Shown in pieces: positions 20,466-32,900 of a stretch of DNA of 64,000 nucleotides. The translations under genes and the position numbers were made by a program. Source of the DNA: Schizochytrium sp. CCTCC M209059 (lineage: Eukaryota > Sar > Bigyra > Thraustochytrida > Thraustochytriidae); NCBI GenBank assembly GCA_000818945.1, contig KN805377.1, positions 433,017-497,016 on the forward strand. The letters run 5' to 3'. The notes beneath the pieces are model-generated. The model had not been told where the DNA came from. It saw nothing but the letters and a program-made list of their open reading frames with translations, and searched no databases. Every line of letters starts with the position of its first letter. Positions within the stretch are counted from its first letter, which is position 1.

Positions 20466-20727
20466 CATCTTCTAAAATTGGAATGACCCTCTTACAGTAG
20501 GCCTAGGATTTGCCAATCAAGAAAATAATAACTTGCACTCGAAGAATCTGTTTTACCGGCTCAATTTGCCTCAGGTCCACCATACTAGGCCCGCCAAACG
20601 CCACGACGGGCCACGCGAATAATGAGGGTGCAGGAACAGCCACGGCACGTCCGCAAAACACGGGGTAGATCGCAAGGAAAAAAAAAAAAGGAAGTCCCCA
20701 AAGCTATCTGAAATAGGTTCTGACTGG

Positions 20728-20754
20728 CAGGCTATTCTCTACCCTGATAGCCTG
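20728..20754. other. 8-bp hairpin
   Basis: CAGGCTAT pairs with ATAGCCTG across an 11-base loop. A second hairpin, CCGAAAC-AGA-GTTTCGG, follows at 20779-20795. Both lie between the two copies of the 30-bp element. Confidence 0.65.
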
Positions 20755-20792
20755 TCGGCTATCGGTAAAAGCTGTTTGCCGAAACAGAGTTT

Positions 20793-20822
20793 CGGGTAGG
20801 CCCTAGTGCCGCTATACCCGAA
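20793..20822. repeat. 30-bp element with inverted ends, copy 2
   Basis: The form is CGGGTA-GGCCCTAGTGCCG-spacer-TACCCG, with the same core and ends as copy 1 in the same orientation, 357 bases away. Confidence 0.7.
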
Positions 20823-20930
20823 TTGTAGTGTCTCTCGAAAAGAGTCCCTTTCACCTTGGCTCTCTTGTGCGTAATCGGTGATAGAAAACGAACAATCTCC
20901 ATTCCAGCCAGTCTGTCTTCATTTTACCAC

Positions 20931-23900
20931 TTAGTCATTCAAGTTACACAACATCGCCACGCCGCGCCAAATCCAAAAGTGGGGGTCAGCCTCGGTCGGC
21001 AGGTAAATCGGGAGCACAAAATTCGTCGACATGCCCGTCGTCGAAAGCGCTCCCGCCCGCGTGCTCGTCTTGTACACAGGACAGGCGTACAGCGCGGGGT
21101 CCGGCTTGAAATCTTCCACGGGCAAAAAGTGGATCGGACGCATGGATGAGTACATTTCGCCCGGACCCGAATCCTGAATTGCATGCGACGCAACATCCCA
21201 ACGCGCGCCCTCCATGTGCAAACCACTCACCACAACACCATTGCTCGGACGCTCTACAATTTCTTCCTCTTCGCATCGAAAAACGCTAAAGTCAAAGGAA
21301 AGCGAGTTGATTGCAACCTTGTGTTTGCGCGCGTGCGTCTGCAGAATGCCCGTCATAAAACCCTGAGGAAAGAAGAATGCAGGAAGCGGAAACACCACCG
21401 GTTCGCCATGACGCAGCCACTCCCGCAAAAATGCCACGCGCGTCTGCAAATCCTCAAACCACGATGACAGCGGCCGCAAAGAAGGGTAGGACACTTGCGC
21501 CCACAAAGCAGGCACCGCATTATTCAAAAAGCTCGTGTACATTTTGTCCAAGTCGCTTGACATCACCACGAAGCCCTTGATCGCACGCACGAGCTCCTGC
21601 ATCGACGAAGAAAGCCGCTCCAGCAAATTGTTAAACTTGGCAATCTCCTGCTGCAAAAATGTTGCCAATGGATCGTACAGTCCGCTCTCCTCGTTCATCA
21701 CAAAGGTCCGCGGGCCCGCTTCAGTCTCCACATCCAACATCTCCGGCAAACTTTCTTGCATCTTTAGTGCAAGCGCCTCGACAATCTCGTCTGGTGTACT
21801 GCCCGACCCAGACCCGCTCGCGCGCGGCTCAATCGAAATCACGGCTCCTACCATCGTTGTGCTCTCTTTCAGCTCGAACGTCGTGTTCGCATTGTCGTGC
21901 ATGCCAAACACCTCCGGATCCTCAATGTCTGGTAAATCCGTCACATACGACCGGTACCCGGCCATGTCCGTGTCTGAGGGCGCAAAGTATCGCCCCGATC
22001 GCGAAAACGTGTACCCGTCTTCCAGAATTCCCGGCGTGTAGAACCGACCGAGGATGCTCAGCAAACATCGCCGGTCCCATTCGTCCGTCACGCGACCTCC
22101 GTAGTTGATCTGACCCGTCACATATCGCAGTGCGTCCCAGGGAATCTCGTCTTGCTCGTTCAAGAAACGAGCCAATCCTTGCGTCGAGCACTCGAGGTCC
22201 GAGTCATCAAAGTCGTAGCGAATATTCCACCCGAGAGGGCCGAACTTGCGTCGCTCCTGAATGACGCCGTGGAAAAAGCAAAGCCCAAACAAAAGCTTGC
22301 GAAAGTCTTCAGGTCGAGCAGGACAGCTGTCCAGGACGTCTTCCTGAAGAACCGTGTCAAAAGAGCGGAAGATGTTAGCACGAAGACCCTTTGGCGGCTC
22401 GTTCGTCAACTTGAGTCCGTTTTGCAGCACGCTCACGGGGAAATATGGTGCCGGAAAAGACGTCAGGAATAAACGAAAGTCCTGGTGGATCATGTCGCCC
22501 GAGATTCGTCGCGGACCACCGCCCGCGCCGCCACCGCCACCGCCACCGGTCGCGGCCATTTCACTATCCTCGCCATTAAGATTTGCCTCCGTGGCTTCTC
22601 GCTTCGCGGGCTCGTTGAAACCTGTAATGATCTCCTCCAGCGTAGGCATCCACGACTTGGCCAAATGACAATTCTGCAAAAGTACCCAGTCACCCGTGCG
22701 CGTGGCGTTGGCAATCAGGGTCTCCGCCTTGGCGCCCTGGCCTTGGCCCAGCGAAATGACATGAAGACGTTCCGTGTAGCCACACTTGTCTGCAAAGCGA
22801 AGCAAAATACTGGTCGGGTCCGCACCCTGCGACAGTACAAAGATGCAAGGCGTCTTCTGATCCATGTCGGCGCTAATGTCTTCCATTGAGGTGCCTGGGC
22901 TATGCACAAATGAGGCGCCGAGCTCGGCATGCACGAAATGACGAATCGAAAACACAGTTTTTTCTTCCCGAAAACTTTTTATCACCAAAAGCTTGTGGAA
23001 ACTGCTCAAGCCTCGAGGTGTCGGAGCTGCATCTGATGCTGCCGAAGAAGTCGCTTCAATCTCATCCGACTCTACATCTTCCACGAACGTCGGGCGAAAC
23101 TCGTCGAGAGGAAGATCTTCGTCTTGAGGACAATCGCACGCTGCCCACGCTGCCCACGAGGAATCCCAGTGGTCCAGGATGAATGTGTGCAGGCCGCCAA
23201 AGATTGCAGGCTGCGCTTCACTGAGCACTGCCAAGGTTTGGTAAGCAACCAAAGGATAGCGATCGGGGAGCCCTCCCACCGGCTCCTTTGCCACGGACGG
23301 GTTGGCACTTACCAAGGCCGCCGGGCCGCGCAGGAAGAGCGTCCACTCCAGTTCAGAAATTCGCTTTGTCTCAAAACGCATAATACGCACCGTGATGAGG
23401 AAGGCAAAGAGCAACTTGTGCGTCTCAAAGAGCCCGCGACAAATGTTCTTAAAAACGAACTCATTCTGGTACGTCATGATATTTTTGAGACGCGTTTTCG
23501 GATCCATACTGGGTGCGCTGTCATCAATACTTCGCGAGAATAGCTTTTGAAAGTACTCGAGGCTGTATGCGTACATGGAGTCAATTTGAGCGAGGTCTGC
23601 AACCACAAAGTACAAAATGCTCCCGCGACGCGCCACCGCCCGATAGCTGTTACGCATGCGATTGACCTCTGCGTTGGTCTTTTCCGACTCGGCAACACGC
23701 TCCGAAATGATCGCAGACGTAGTCTTTGAGTCCGCAAGCGTATTGATCAGCTCTTCATCGTCAAGAATATCGCCCTTTGACTCAGAGAGCATACGCAGGA
23801 TCTTACTCTCAATGTCCTTGAGCTGCTTCTGGTCCGCGGCCATGCTCATGAGCAGCCGATTCTTTCGATCCTCAATTTCGGGCTTCTCTTTGCGCACCAC

Positions 23901-26900
23901 CAGTCCCAGCAGCTGGTCCTCGAGTCCATCCATCGTCACCGTAAAGTTGATGATTGTCACTTTGATGCAGACCTCTGGAAGATAGTGAGGATTCGCCAGC
24001 TTTGTCGTCATATAAAACTTGAAATTCGCGTCGTAATCGACGTCCGCGTCGCCGATGCGCACGAGCGTGCGACCATTCTGGCGAAAGATGGCCTTTTGCA
24101 GGATAGGCTCAAGACCTGGGTCAATTTGCTCGCCCAGATCCTCCACAAGGAGGGGTCGCCCATTGCGCACAGCGCCTTCGAGCGCGCGCAAGAGGTCTGC
24201 GTCCGACATCTTGACGCACTCAAGCCTATTCTTGGCCTCTTTCTGTTTGATCCATCGGTTAGCTTGCATCTGCGGGTCAATCATGAGCGGCCAACGCTTG
24301 CCGTATGTCGCCAAAAGTGCATTATTCGTCGACACTTCGTCCGTTGGCAGACTGCACAGCTGCCATTCGCGCACAAGTACAGCGCTTCCAATCGTGTCGA
24401 CGAGATTGAAGCTCCCGCTGCACGGGATGTGCAGACCGCGGACGGAGTCCTGCCAGAGAGCCACCAGCTCATCTCGGTAGGCTCCTGTAAAGGCTCCATA
24501 GTATGAGACACAAGCGGCGGCCAAGAAGACGTCGCCAACGAGCTCTTCAACCTGTGCATTGATGACGACCACCGACTCGCGCCAGCGCACACCTTCACTG
24601 GCAAGTCCGCTGGTTAACTTCTCGGCGCGCTCCAAACGCGCTTGGGTCTGCTCCGCCTCTTCGGCGAGACGATTCTTCTCGGCCAAGGTTGCATCGCACG
24701 TCGCTTGCAGCGCATTCACTTTGTCCACAACTTCCTGAAGCGCTGCGCGCTTCTCTGCGAGAACCGCGTTCGCTTCGGCAAGTGTCTCATTCATTTCTTG
24801 CAAGCGCTGCCGCTTCGGACCGACCTCTTTGGCGACTACCGAGTACACGTCCATTGCGTGCACCCACATGCAGAGTGAGGTGGCTGCCTTGCTCACTTTC
24901 GCTACGTTATCCACAGCCATCATTGGATCTTCGACGTACTTTTTCAGCTTTTTCAGCGTCGCGGCGGGAATATTGTCCTTGTCATATCCTTTAAGATTGT
25001 CCATAAACTTGGTGTCGCTCATCACTTTCTTTGCCGTGTCCCAGTCCGGCTTCTCCCCGAGAAGTACATTTACAGCCTCCATCACAGTCTGCACGGCGGC
25101 AGGCGGCTTAATAAAGTTCTTGATCTCTGTGATATCCTTCTTGTCCAGGGCGTCAAGCGCTCCAATCGCTGCCTCCAGAGCTGGCATGGCTTTGTCGAGA
25201 TCGCGCTGCGCGTCTGCCTGGACTTCAGCCACCTGCGTTGCCTTTGCATTCACTTCATTCTCCTCCGTCGCCACCTTGGCCTTGACCACGCTCGCCTCGG
25301 CTTGCTCCTGAGCGACCTGCTTCAGCAAAACCTCCGCGTCTTTGCTCTTCTCCTCAAGCACTGGCATGAGCTCGTTCAGCTCTTGCTTGAGATTTTGAAC
25401 CATCTCATTCGTCTCTTCTAGCTTGATAATACCATTACTAAGTCGATCGCGCGCCAACGTGAGCTCTCCACGCTTATCGTGCAGCATCGACATGTAGAGC
25501 TCGATCAGGTCCAGGTACGACTTGGGCGTGGTGTAAACGGTGCGATTTAGTTCCTCCAGAAATCGCTCCGCGCTCGTGGCGATCGACGTGTGCACAACGG
25601 CGCACGCAGACACCAGCGCCTCGCGACATTCTTCCGAGGGAAGCTCGAGCTTGGCCAAAAACCGCTCCGCCACCGAGTTGAGCGCACTTTGCGGCCATTC
25701 CAAAAACCAGTCAATTGTGCAGCAGTTGATCAACGAAGGAAATTGCCGGCACCACACACGCAGCGCGTTGCCCACAGGCGACATGCACAAGACGACATGC
25801 AAATTGTCCCGCACACGATTTACAAAGACCTGCTTGCAGTTATCACGGCTCTCAGGAATGCCCAGTCGCTTCACGACAGCACCCATATCCGCCACAATGC
25901 GGTCCATTTCGTCCTGCGGAAAGAGATTGGGGACCTCTCCGGAATTCAAGATGTTGTTTACATCTTCCAAAAAGTCGTCGACGATTATCTGCGAGTCCGT
26001 GAACAAGAAGCCTACCTTGCGGCCCGCAACTCCGGCGCTGATCATCATGCGCTTGAGATCTTCGCGGAATTCAGTCGGGCCGTACCCCTTTGTAATTTCA
26101 ATCTGAAAGCATTTCATACCGCTCATGAACATGGCCAGCCGCGACAAGCTCTGCTTACCTGAGCCGCCCACACCTACGAGCATGGCATTGCCACGTTTTT
26201 GCCGAAGGATGCGCGCAATCCGTGCAATGTGCTCCATGGCATCCCGAAAGAAGACAAGGTTCATCTTTGACGGGAAGCTGATGTTGTAGTCATCAAGGGC
26301 ATCTTCAAGCACCTTGGCCACCTGTGCAATGCTCTGTGCCTCCTCGTACGGCCGCGGATCCACCCGATTTGCATCGTCCTCGCTCTCATCCTCCTCTTCT
26401 TCAGTTTCGTCCGCGATACCACGAAGAAAGTCGACAAAGAGGAGAGGCGGCTTGGCAGCAGATGTGCCAGAGGTGGCCTCGTCGGAGCCAAAGACCTCTT
26501 CGGCGCTCCATTGAACTTTGAAGTTGCGTCGAAGCAGCTCCAAGGCCAGCTCTGTGAACCACAGCTTGTCACTGCTGTTGATGAGGCGATCGTGAAAGAC
26601 CCGCATGCTTTCGTGCACCCAGAGCCGCGTGAGCGTATCTGGACCAGCGCACCGCTGCGGCTGAATCATAAGAATTCCCTGAACGACCTTGCTTAAGTCT
26701 CGCAAATTAAAGGTGTAATGGCTCTTGCTCGGTGTTGGGAGCATTTCTTTGCACATGCGCTCGTACACGTCAATTGTGGATTGGACCACAACGGGGGCGA
26801 GGGCTCGTACGTCTGGCGCAAATCCATTGGCAAGATATCCGGCGAGAATGCCCGTAAACATGACCATCATCGAAGCCTCCGATGCCGGTGGCATGCACAG

Positions 26901-29900
26901 GACCGAGAAGTGACGCACAAAACGAGGTGTCACGACATTGCGTCCTCCACCCGGCGGCGCCGCAGCAACTGTGAGCACGGTATCCTCGATCTCCTTGAAG
27001 AAAAGCTTTTCGCGGTCGTAAAAGCCACCAAAGTCAAGAAACTGCCGCAGCAACTCGATGGGCGGCTGCGCGCCGTACTCCTCGACGGTCGGCATATTCA
27101 CATCATCGACGCAAATAATGGCGGATTGCCCTGCGGGCGCACCGAGCAGCGTTTTGCGCTTCTTTTCCAGCTTTGACTCAATGGACATCTGCGTCACCTT
27201 GGACGCTGTCTGCGCACTAAAGCCAAGCAATATGGGCATCACTGGCTTGACGCGCGAAATGCCCAGACGTGAGTCACGGACCTCCTGCTCTTGCGCTGCT
27301 TTGCGTGCAGCATCGCTCATGTTGTTGGAGCTGTCATCATTGCTTACTTGCGCAAGCTCCCGAAGTAAGCTCTGCAACAATACGGTCTTACCAGTTCCAG
27401 TGACCCCGGTAAGAAAGCAAGGCCTGCGAATTGCGAGCAGCTTCTCTGCAACGTAAGAGAAACGGACAGTGTCCATTGTCGGCACCACTAGCTGCGAAAA
27501 CGGCACACGCGTACTGTACTCGAACTGCGGCACGACCTCATTCCAGCGTCGCAATTCCTCCTCACGAAGGTCCACAAAGTAGTCAAAGATCTGGCCCTTG
27601 GCCGAAAGGCCCATCATGGAGAGCGCTGCTCGCTCGAAAGCAGTGCGAGACCATTCATCAAAACCTTCGCGATCAGCAGCTTTGATGGGTCCTCCAAGAG
27701 ACCATGTCACAGCAAAAGCAAAGATTTTGTCCACCAAACGCAAGATGCGTTCCTCGGTAATTGCTTGCTTCTCTTGCGCAGGCTGCTTGTCCTTGCTTTC
27801 CTTTTTCTCTCGTTGCTGACCGCTCGCCAAAGACGAGCTATCTGCGTCAAGACTACTGAGAACGGGCGACGATCCCCAGAGAGCCTCAAAGATCTTGCAA
27901 AATGACGCAGCGGCCTGTACCCCGCAGGTGGAAATAGGCTCGGAGCAGTGCCGTTGCACATACTCGAGACCTTCCGCAAAGACGCCTGAAACACAGTCAA
28001 GGAGTCGCGACGTGATATCGTCCGCGTAGACACCAAATCGCACGCGCATGTCACGTTTCGCCCACGTTTGCACGTAGGGAAGCCAGCCGAGGTCATCAGG
28101 CGTCATGTAGAGCACACCTAGCCGCGAAACGGTGGCAGGCGATGCAACTTCGAGGTCTTGAACCTCAAAGACGCACTTCATGACAGCTTTGAGCTTGATG
28201 CGCTCACCGTTCGCGAGACAAAGCGTCATGTTGTCGTCGAGGACCGTGTTCATATTTTCAATCCATAAAGCATCGATGGGACCGTCAAAAACGATCCATT
28301 TCGAGTCATCTGTCTCACTAGCGACCTGGGCACGCATAATGGACGACGCGAGGCCATCGGTCCATTCTTGCGTCAGCTCATTGAACTCGCCGTAAAGTTC
28401 ACCCATGGTGATGCACTTCGGATTCAGCACTTGCTGGTGCACTGTGCGATATGGGATATCATCATCCGCGATACCAGTGGCGTGTTGCTGAGCATACAAG
28501 CGCGTCAAGGCCTCTGCGAGAGTCTTGTACGCAGTAGACTTGCCTCCACCCGTTGGACCCACGATAGTTATGCCAAATCGCACATTCATCGTCTCATAGA
28601 GCTGAATGATTTTACCCACAAAGGCGTTCACGCACTGCAGCGTTTCAGAGGCAAGAACAGACTCCACCATCTCGCGTAGGTCGCCCGTGTCCTGATACGG
28701 GACCGTGACGCCGGGAAAGAGGTCCGCAAGAATACCGAAGAACAAAGGAACGTCCTGGCGTAGAAACTTGGGAAGATTCGAGTCGCGCATGGCTCGAATG
28801 AGCACGACATCTTCCGAGAGATGAGGATTTCCCCGTTTCAAGCCGCCAGCCATGACGAGCACTGACTTTACGGCGCGCAACCCATAATCGTAATGACACT
28901 GTTGGCTGAGTTGCTCGCTGCTCAGCATGTACATTTTGGTCATTTTTCTGCTGAGTGTTTTGGCGTCACTAAAACCCTCGGCAAAGAGCATGATTTCTGC
29001 AATGAGCGAATAGTCTGGTACCATCATGGAGACGGGACGAAACAGGACCTTGAGATTATCCGGGAGCTCCGTACGTCCGGCGTAGCCTGGATTCATTGTA
29101 ATAATCACATGATGCTCCTGAAGTTCGATCTGTCTACCCTCAAAAGCAATGGAGTCAAAACCAGCAAGCCTTCCCTGACGAAGTGTCAAGAGCTGCTGCG
29201 CCACAACAGAAAGCACCTCGATGTCGATGCGATTGAATTCATCGAGACAGGTCCAGCAGCCTGCTTGTGCGAGACCGCTAAAGAGCTTGGCCATCATCTT
29301 GTAATCAATCTGGTCCGAGCAATTGTACACGATACACTGAATTCCAAGCGCCTTGGCAAGATCTTTCGAAGACTCTGTCTTGCCAGTGCCAGCTGGTCCG
29401 CTCGGAGACCCGCCGAGCTTAAGCTGCAATGCCCCGGTGAGGGTCATCCAGCATCGATCGGTCAGCGGTGTAATGACGAGCCTTGACGTGCAGCCCTCAT
29501 ATTCATATGCATATCGAATAACGGAGCTGGACTGGCGCACCACGCAGTCGTCAATGTCCTCCTTTTGCCAATAGTACCGCAGCTGTTGCTGCCAGGTGAA
29601 ATTATTCAGCGAGTCGACCTGCTCATCGCGCAAGGTCTCGACAATATCACGGGCGTGGACGTCTGTCGTGACAAGAGCAACAATAATTTTACGCTCTCGT
29701 TTGGTCAAATCGGAGCGCACGAGCATTGTGAGCCTATCAAGTTCGGCGACGTTGCGTCGATACCACGCATCAAGGGTCTGAACGTCTTCCTGAAAGTGAT
29801 TGTCAACAAAGCTTGGTTCGCGCGTCGCGGTTCCGTCTGCACCTGCTGCCGCAGCCGCTTGCACATTGCGCAAAGTGGCCTCCGTACCAAGAACCCAGGC

Positions 29901-32900
29901 AATCTGGGCTACGGTAGCGACGATCTGGCCCGGGTGCGCCCGGACCCAGTCGATGCGCGAACGCTCAAAGTAGTCTTCCAGGCCGACCTTCATGAGTTTG
30001 TGTAAGCTGAGCTTCATATCCTTTTCCACAGCGGTGAGCCAATCCTCGACGTTTCCGCGGGCCTTGAGATTCTTACCAAGCTCAATGCGTTCATCCTCAG
30101 GTGACACCATTGCCTTGATGTCAATGGATTTAGGCTGGTCTCCAAAATCAAGCGCCACCAAGGCGTCAAAGCATTTACGAAGATGCGGCTGCACGGCTTG
30201 CGGGTCCTTCGTCTGAGCCAGAATCTCAAGGAGTTCATCGTTGGATAGAAAGTAGAACCGAGCAAAGGCTGCACGTTTGGTTTCGAGATAGTCCTCGAGG
30301 CTCTTTTGGATCTTCTCCAGATTTGCATTGTGTTTTTGAAGCGTCTCGCGCAGACCGGGGCGAGTGCAGCTTTTAATGCAGTTTGGATCGTCGGCCATAC
30401 GGCGCATATTTTCGCGAAACGAGGCGTCGATCTTGGCAAAGAGCTTGGATTCCTGAGGGAGCTGTCGCTGGATATCAGGAGCGCTGAAAATCGACTCGAG
30501 GTACATCCAATTGCGCTGACACAAGAGCCATTCCTCAAATGTTTCCTGGAAAAGAACGAGCTTGTTGCGCCACTCGTCGACCTGCGAGCGAATGGGCTTG
30601 ACGTAACGAGAGCCAAGAATGGTATTGATGGTGACGAGAGAATCATCGAGGTCGACAATGACGTCATCGACGCCTCCAATAATTTTATCCTTGGTGTCCT
30701 TGTACTGGAGAACGGTAAAGTCGGCCGTTTTCCATTTGTTGGTGACTTTGACAAGCATACCCACGAGAACGTCCTCTTGGACAGCTTCGACGGCAATCTG
30801 CTCGAGCACTTCGCCGTGATCCATGGCGCGACGCTCGATAAGATGACCGAGTCGGAGACCTTCGACTCCCTGAACCTCGTAGCCAAGAACGCGGTGGATC
30901 GTATCCCAATGCCGATCCTGTAAAGCAGGACAGCGCAGCGCCGTCACAACGGGCATTGTGCGCTTAAAGTCAGAGACCCGCTCGCGCAGCGTCGGCGCTA
31001 CAAGGTTGCCTGGGAGCCCGCGCTCTGCCTGCAGAGCCGTTTTCAAGTACTTTTCGACCTCAAGCAGAATGGCGGCAGCATCGACTTCCTCAAAAATAGT
31101 TCTGCACCAAGACGTGGAAAGCGAATCCCAGTCGCGAAAGGCGCGCCAGAGCTTGAGCTTGATTGCGAGGTCTTGCTTGACCTCGTCAAGTTCATCGTAG
31201 GTGGAAACAGCAACCCCAAGCGTCTTTTGGAACCGAGTAAACTTTTCACGCTCGGTCTGGATCTCACCATATTGCTTCTCTGCATCTTCGAGGAAGTCGA
31301 TGACCTCCTTGAAAGGTGTAGCCGGATCGAAGATAATGACGTTGCTCAGTACGGCGCGCAAACTGCTGACTTTAGTATGCAAGCGTGGAATTTTCTCCTC
31401 GAGCTCCTTGGCGAATCGAGTGGTGTTCGCGCCGACTGCGCTCTCGGCCGTGTGAATGGAGCCGTGGAGTGCCTTGTTTGTTTCTTTGAGCATGTAAATG
31501 GACGTGTTGTCTTCCTCTTCCATGGGCACGTGAAAGTCTTGGCAGAGAGCGTGCAGCTTGACTGCAAATCCAAAACTGGCATCCACAGCGTCAATGTTCT
31601 CCCCGAGCTCCTTGAGAAAGGAGAGTTGTTCCACGAAGCCCTCCACTGAGTAGGCCTCTTGGCTAAGAATGTCATTGCGATGGCGCATCTCGGAAAGGTT
31701 CTGTTGCGTCTTGGCGCGCAAAACTTGCGGAACGAGCTCGCGAATCTTGCGCAAGCACCGCACAGGACTCGGCACGAAGCGAGTCTTGAGTGCTTCCGAA
31801 TCCACACATACAATTCCCACATCGCTCGAGGTTGGCATGACTTCAAAAGCTGATTGCTGCGCAGTGTACTTTGACAGCATTTCCTGAAATACCTCGAGCG
31901 GCTCATTCTCATAATGCTCGAGGGAAAGACGCGCGTAGAGCTGCTCGTTTTCCACAAAGGCCTTGGCAAAGGGTATAAACGACTTGCAAAAGGTGTCAGC
32001 CTCGTCAAATGCTCTGCGCAGGCATTCTCCAATGTCTTCGACCATGGTCTGAAACTGCACGCCTTCGACGATCATCATTTCAAGATCAAGACTGTCGCCG
32101 GCCGTGCCCGATTCGTCCATTGAGGGCTGGGCATATAGTGCCAAGTCGGGGTGTGTTAAGAGTCGCTCAGGATCTGTCACCACCTTGAGCGTGTCGAAGA
32201 TGATGCTCTCTGTCTCAGCGCGGAATTCCTCGGCAGTGGGAAAGAACGCCACTCCAGATTTCGCGAGCGTGTCGCCCTCCTCTTGCAGTGTCAATCGAAC
32301 TTCGAGCTCCTCGATCGGAACGCTCGCGTCCATGCGCACGATAAAAATGGGTCTTGGACCCTGAGTCGTGGACGACGACGAAGGTTGCTTTGCGTGCAAG
32401 GCCAAGGTCTCGGCTTGTGTGGTTGCGGCATCCTTAAGAAGCGGCCTGTCCGCGGACGGCTTGGCGCGGCTCACGGCACTTGCGTCTTGCGAGCGCTGCT
32501 TGTCGGATATAAGCGAGAGAAGTTCTGCGGTCGAAGTGATTGCCAGGGTCAAGAACGTGTCAATGACGAGAAAATCGACGAGTCGAATATACTTGGTGAG
32601 CTTGCGACATTGCGTTCGCATAGCTGCGCGTTCTGTAAATGTGATAGCCCGAATGCGTCGACCCGAGTCCGCGGCGGCAGCTGCAGCCGCTGCAGTGGCT
32701 GCCTTTTCCTCTGCCGAAGCATTAGAGGAGAATTGTCTTGCAAATCCACTCTCCTCCAGGAAATTGCGCAAGGCGCTGTCGCAAGTGGCGACCACAAGTT
32801 GTCGGACCTCGTCAGAAAATCTCTCAAGCTGTTCCCGCGCAAGCTCGCGCTGCAAATGCTGCGTCTCGGTAAACTCTTCGAGCGCATAGGTGCGGGTTGA

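Larger units (their letters stand above)
19918..20930. other. Convergent spacer with assembly gap and less GC-rich sequence
   Basis: This 1-kb spacer between converging genes is clearly less GC-rich than its neighbours. It begins with TCGAA/TCGAC-type repeats (19990-20030). A poly-C/N gap follows, then a unique stretch with two copies of a 30-bp element and two tight hairpins. I see no gene. The gap means part of it is missing. Confidence 0.7.

Noticed and set aside
30014..30886. 290-codon minus-strand frame inside the dynein gene
   Set aside because: Out-of-frame shadow of the dynein coding sequence, Ser/Arg-rich and without domain features.
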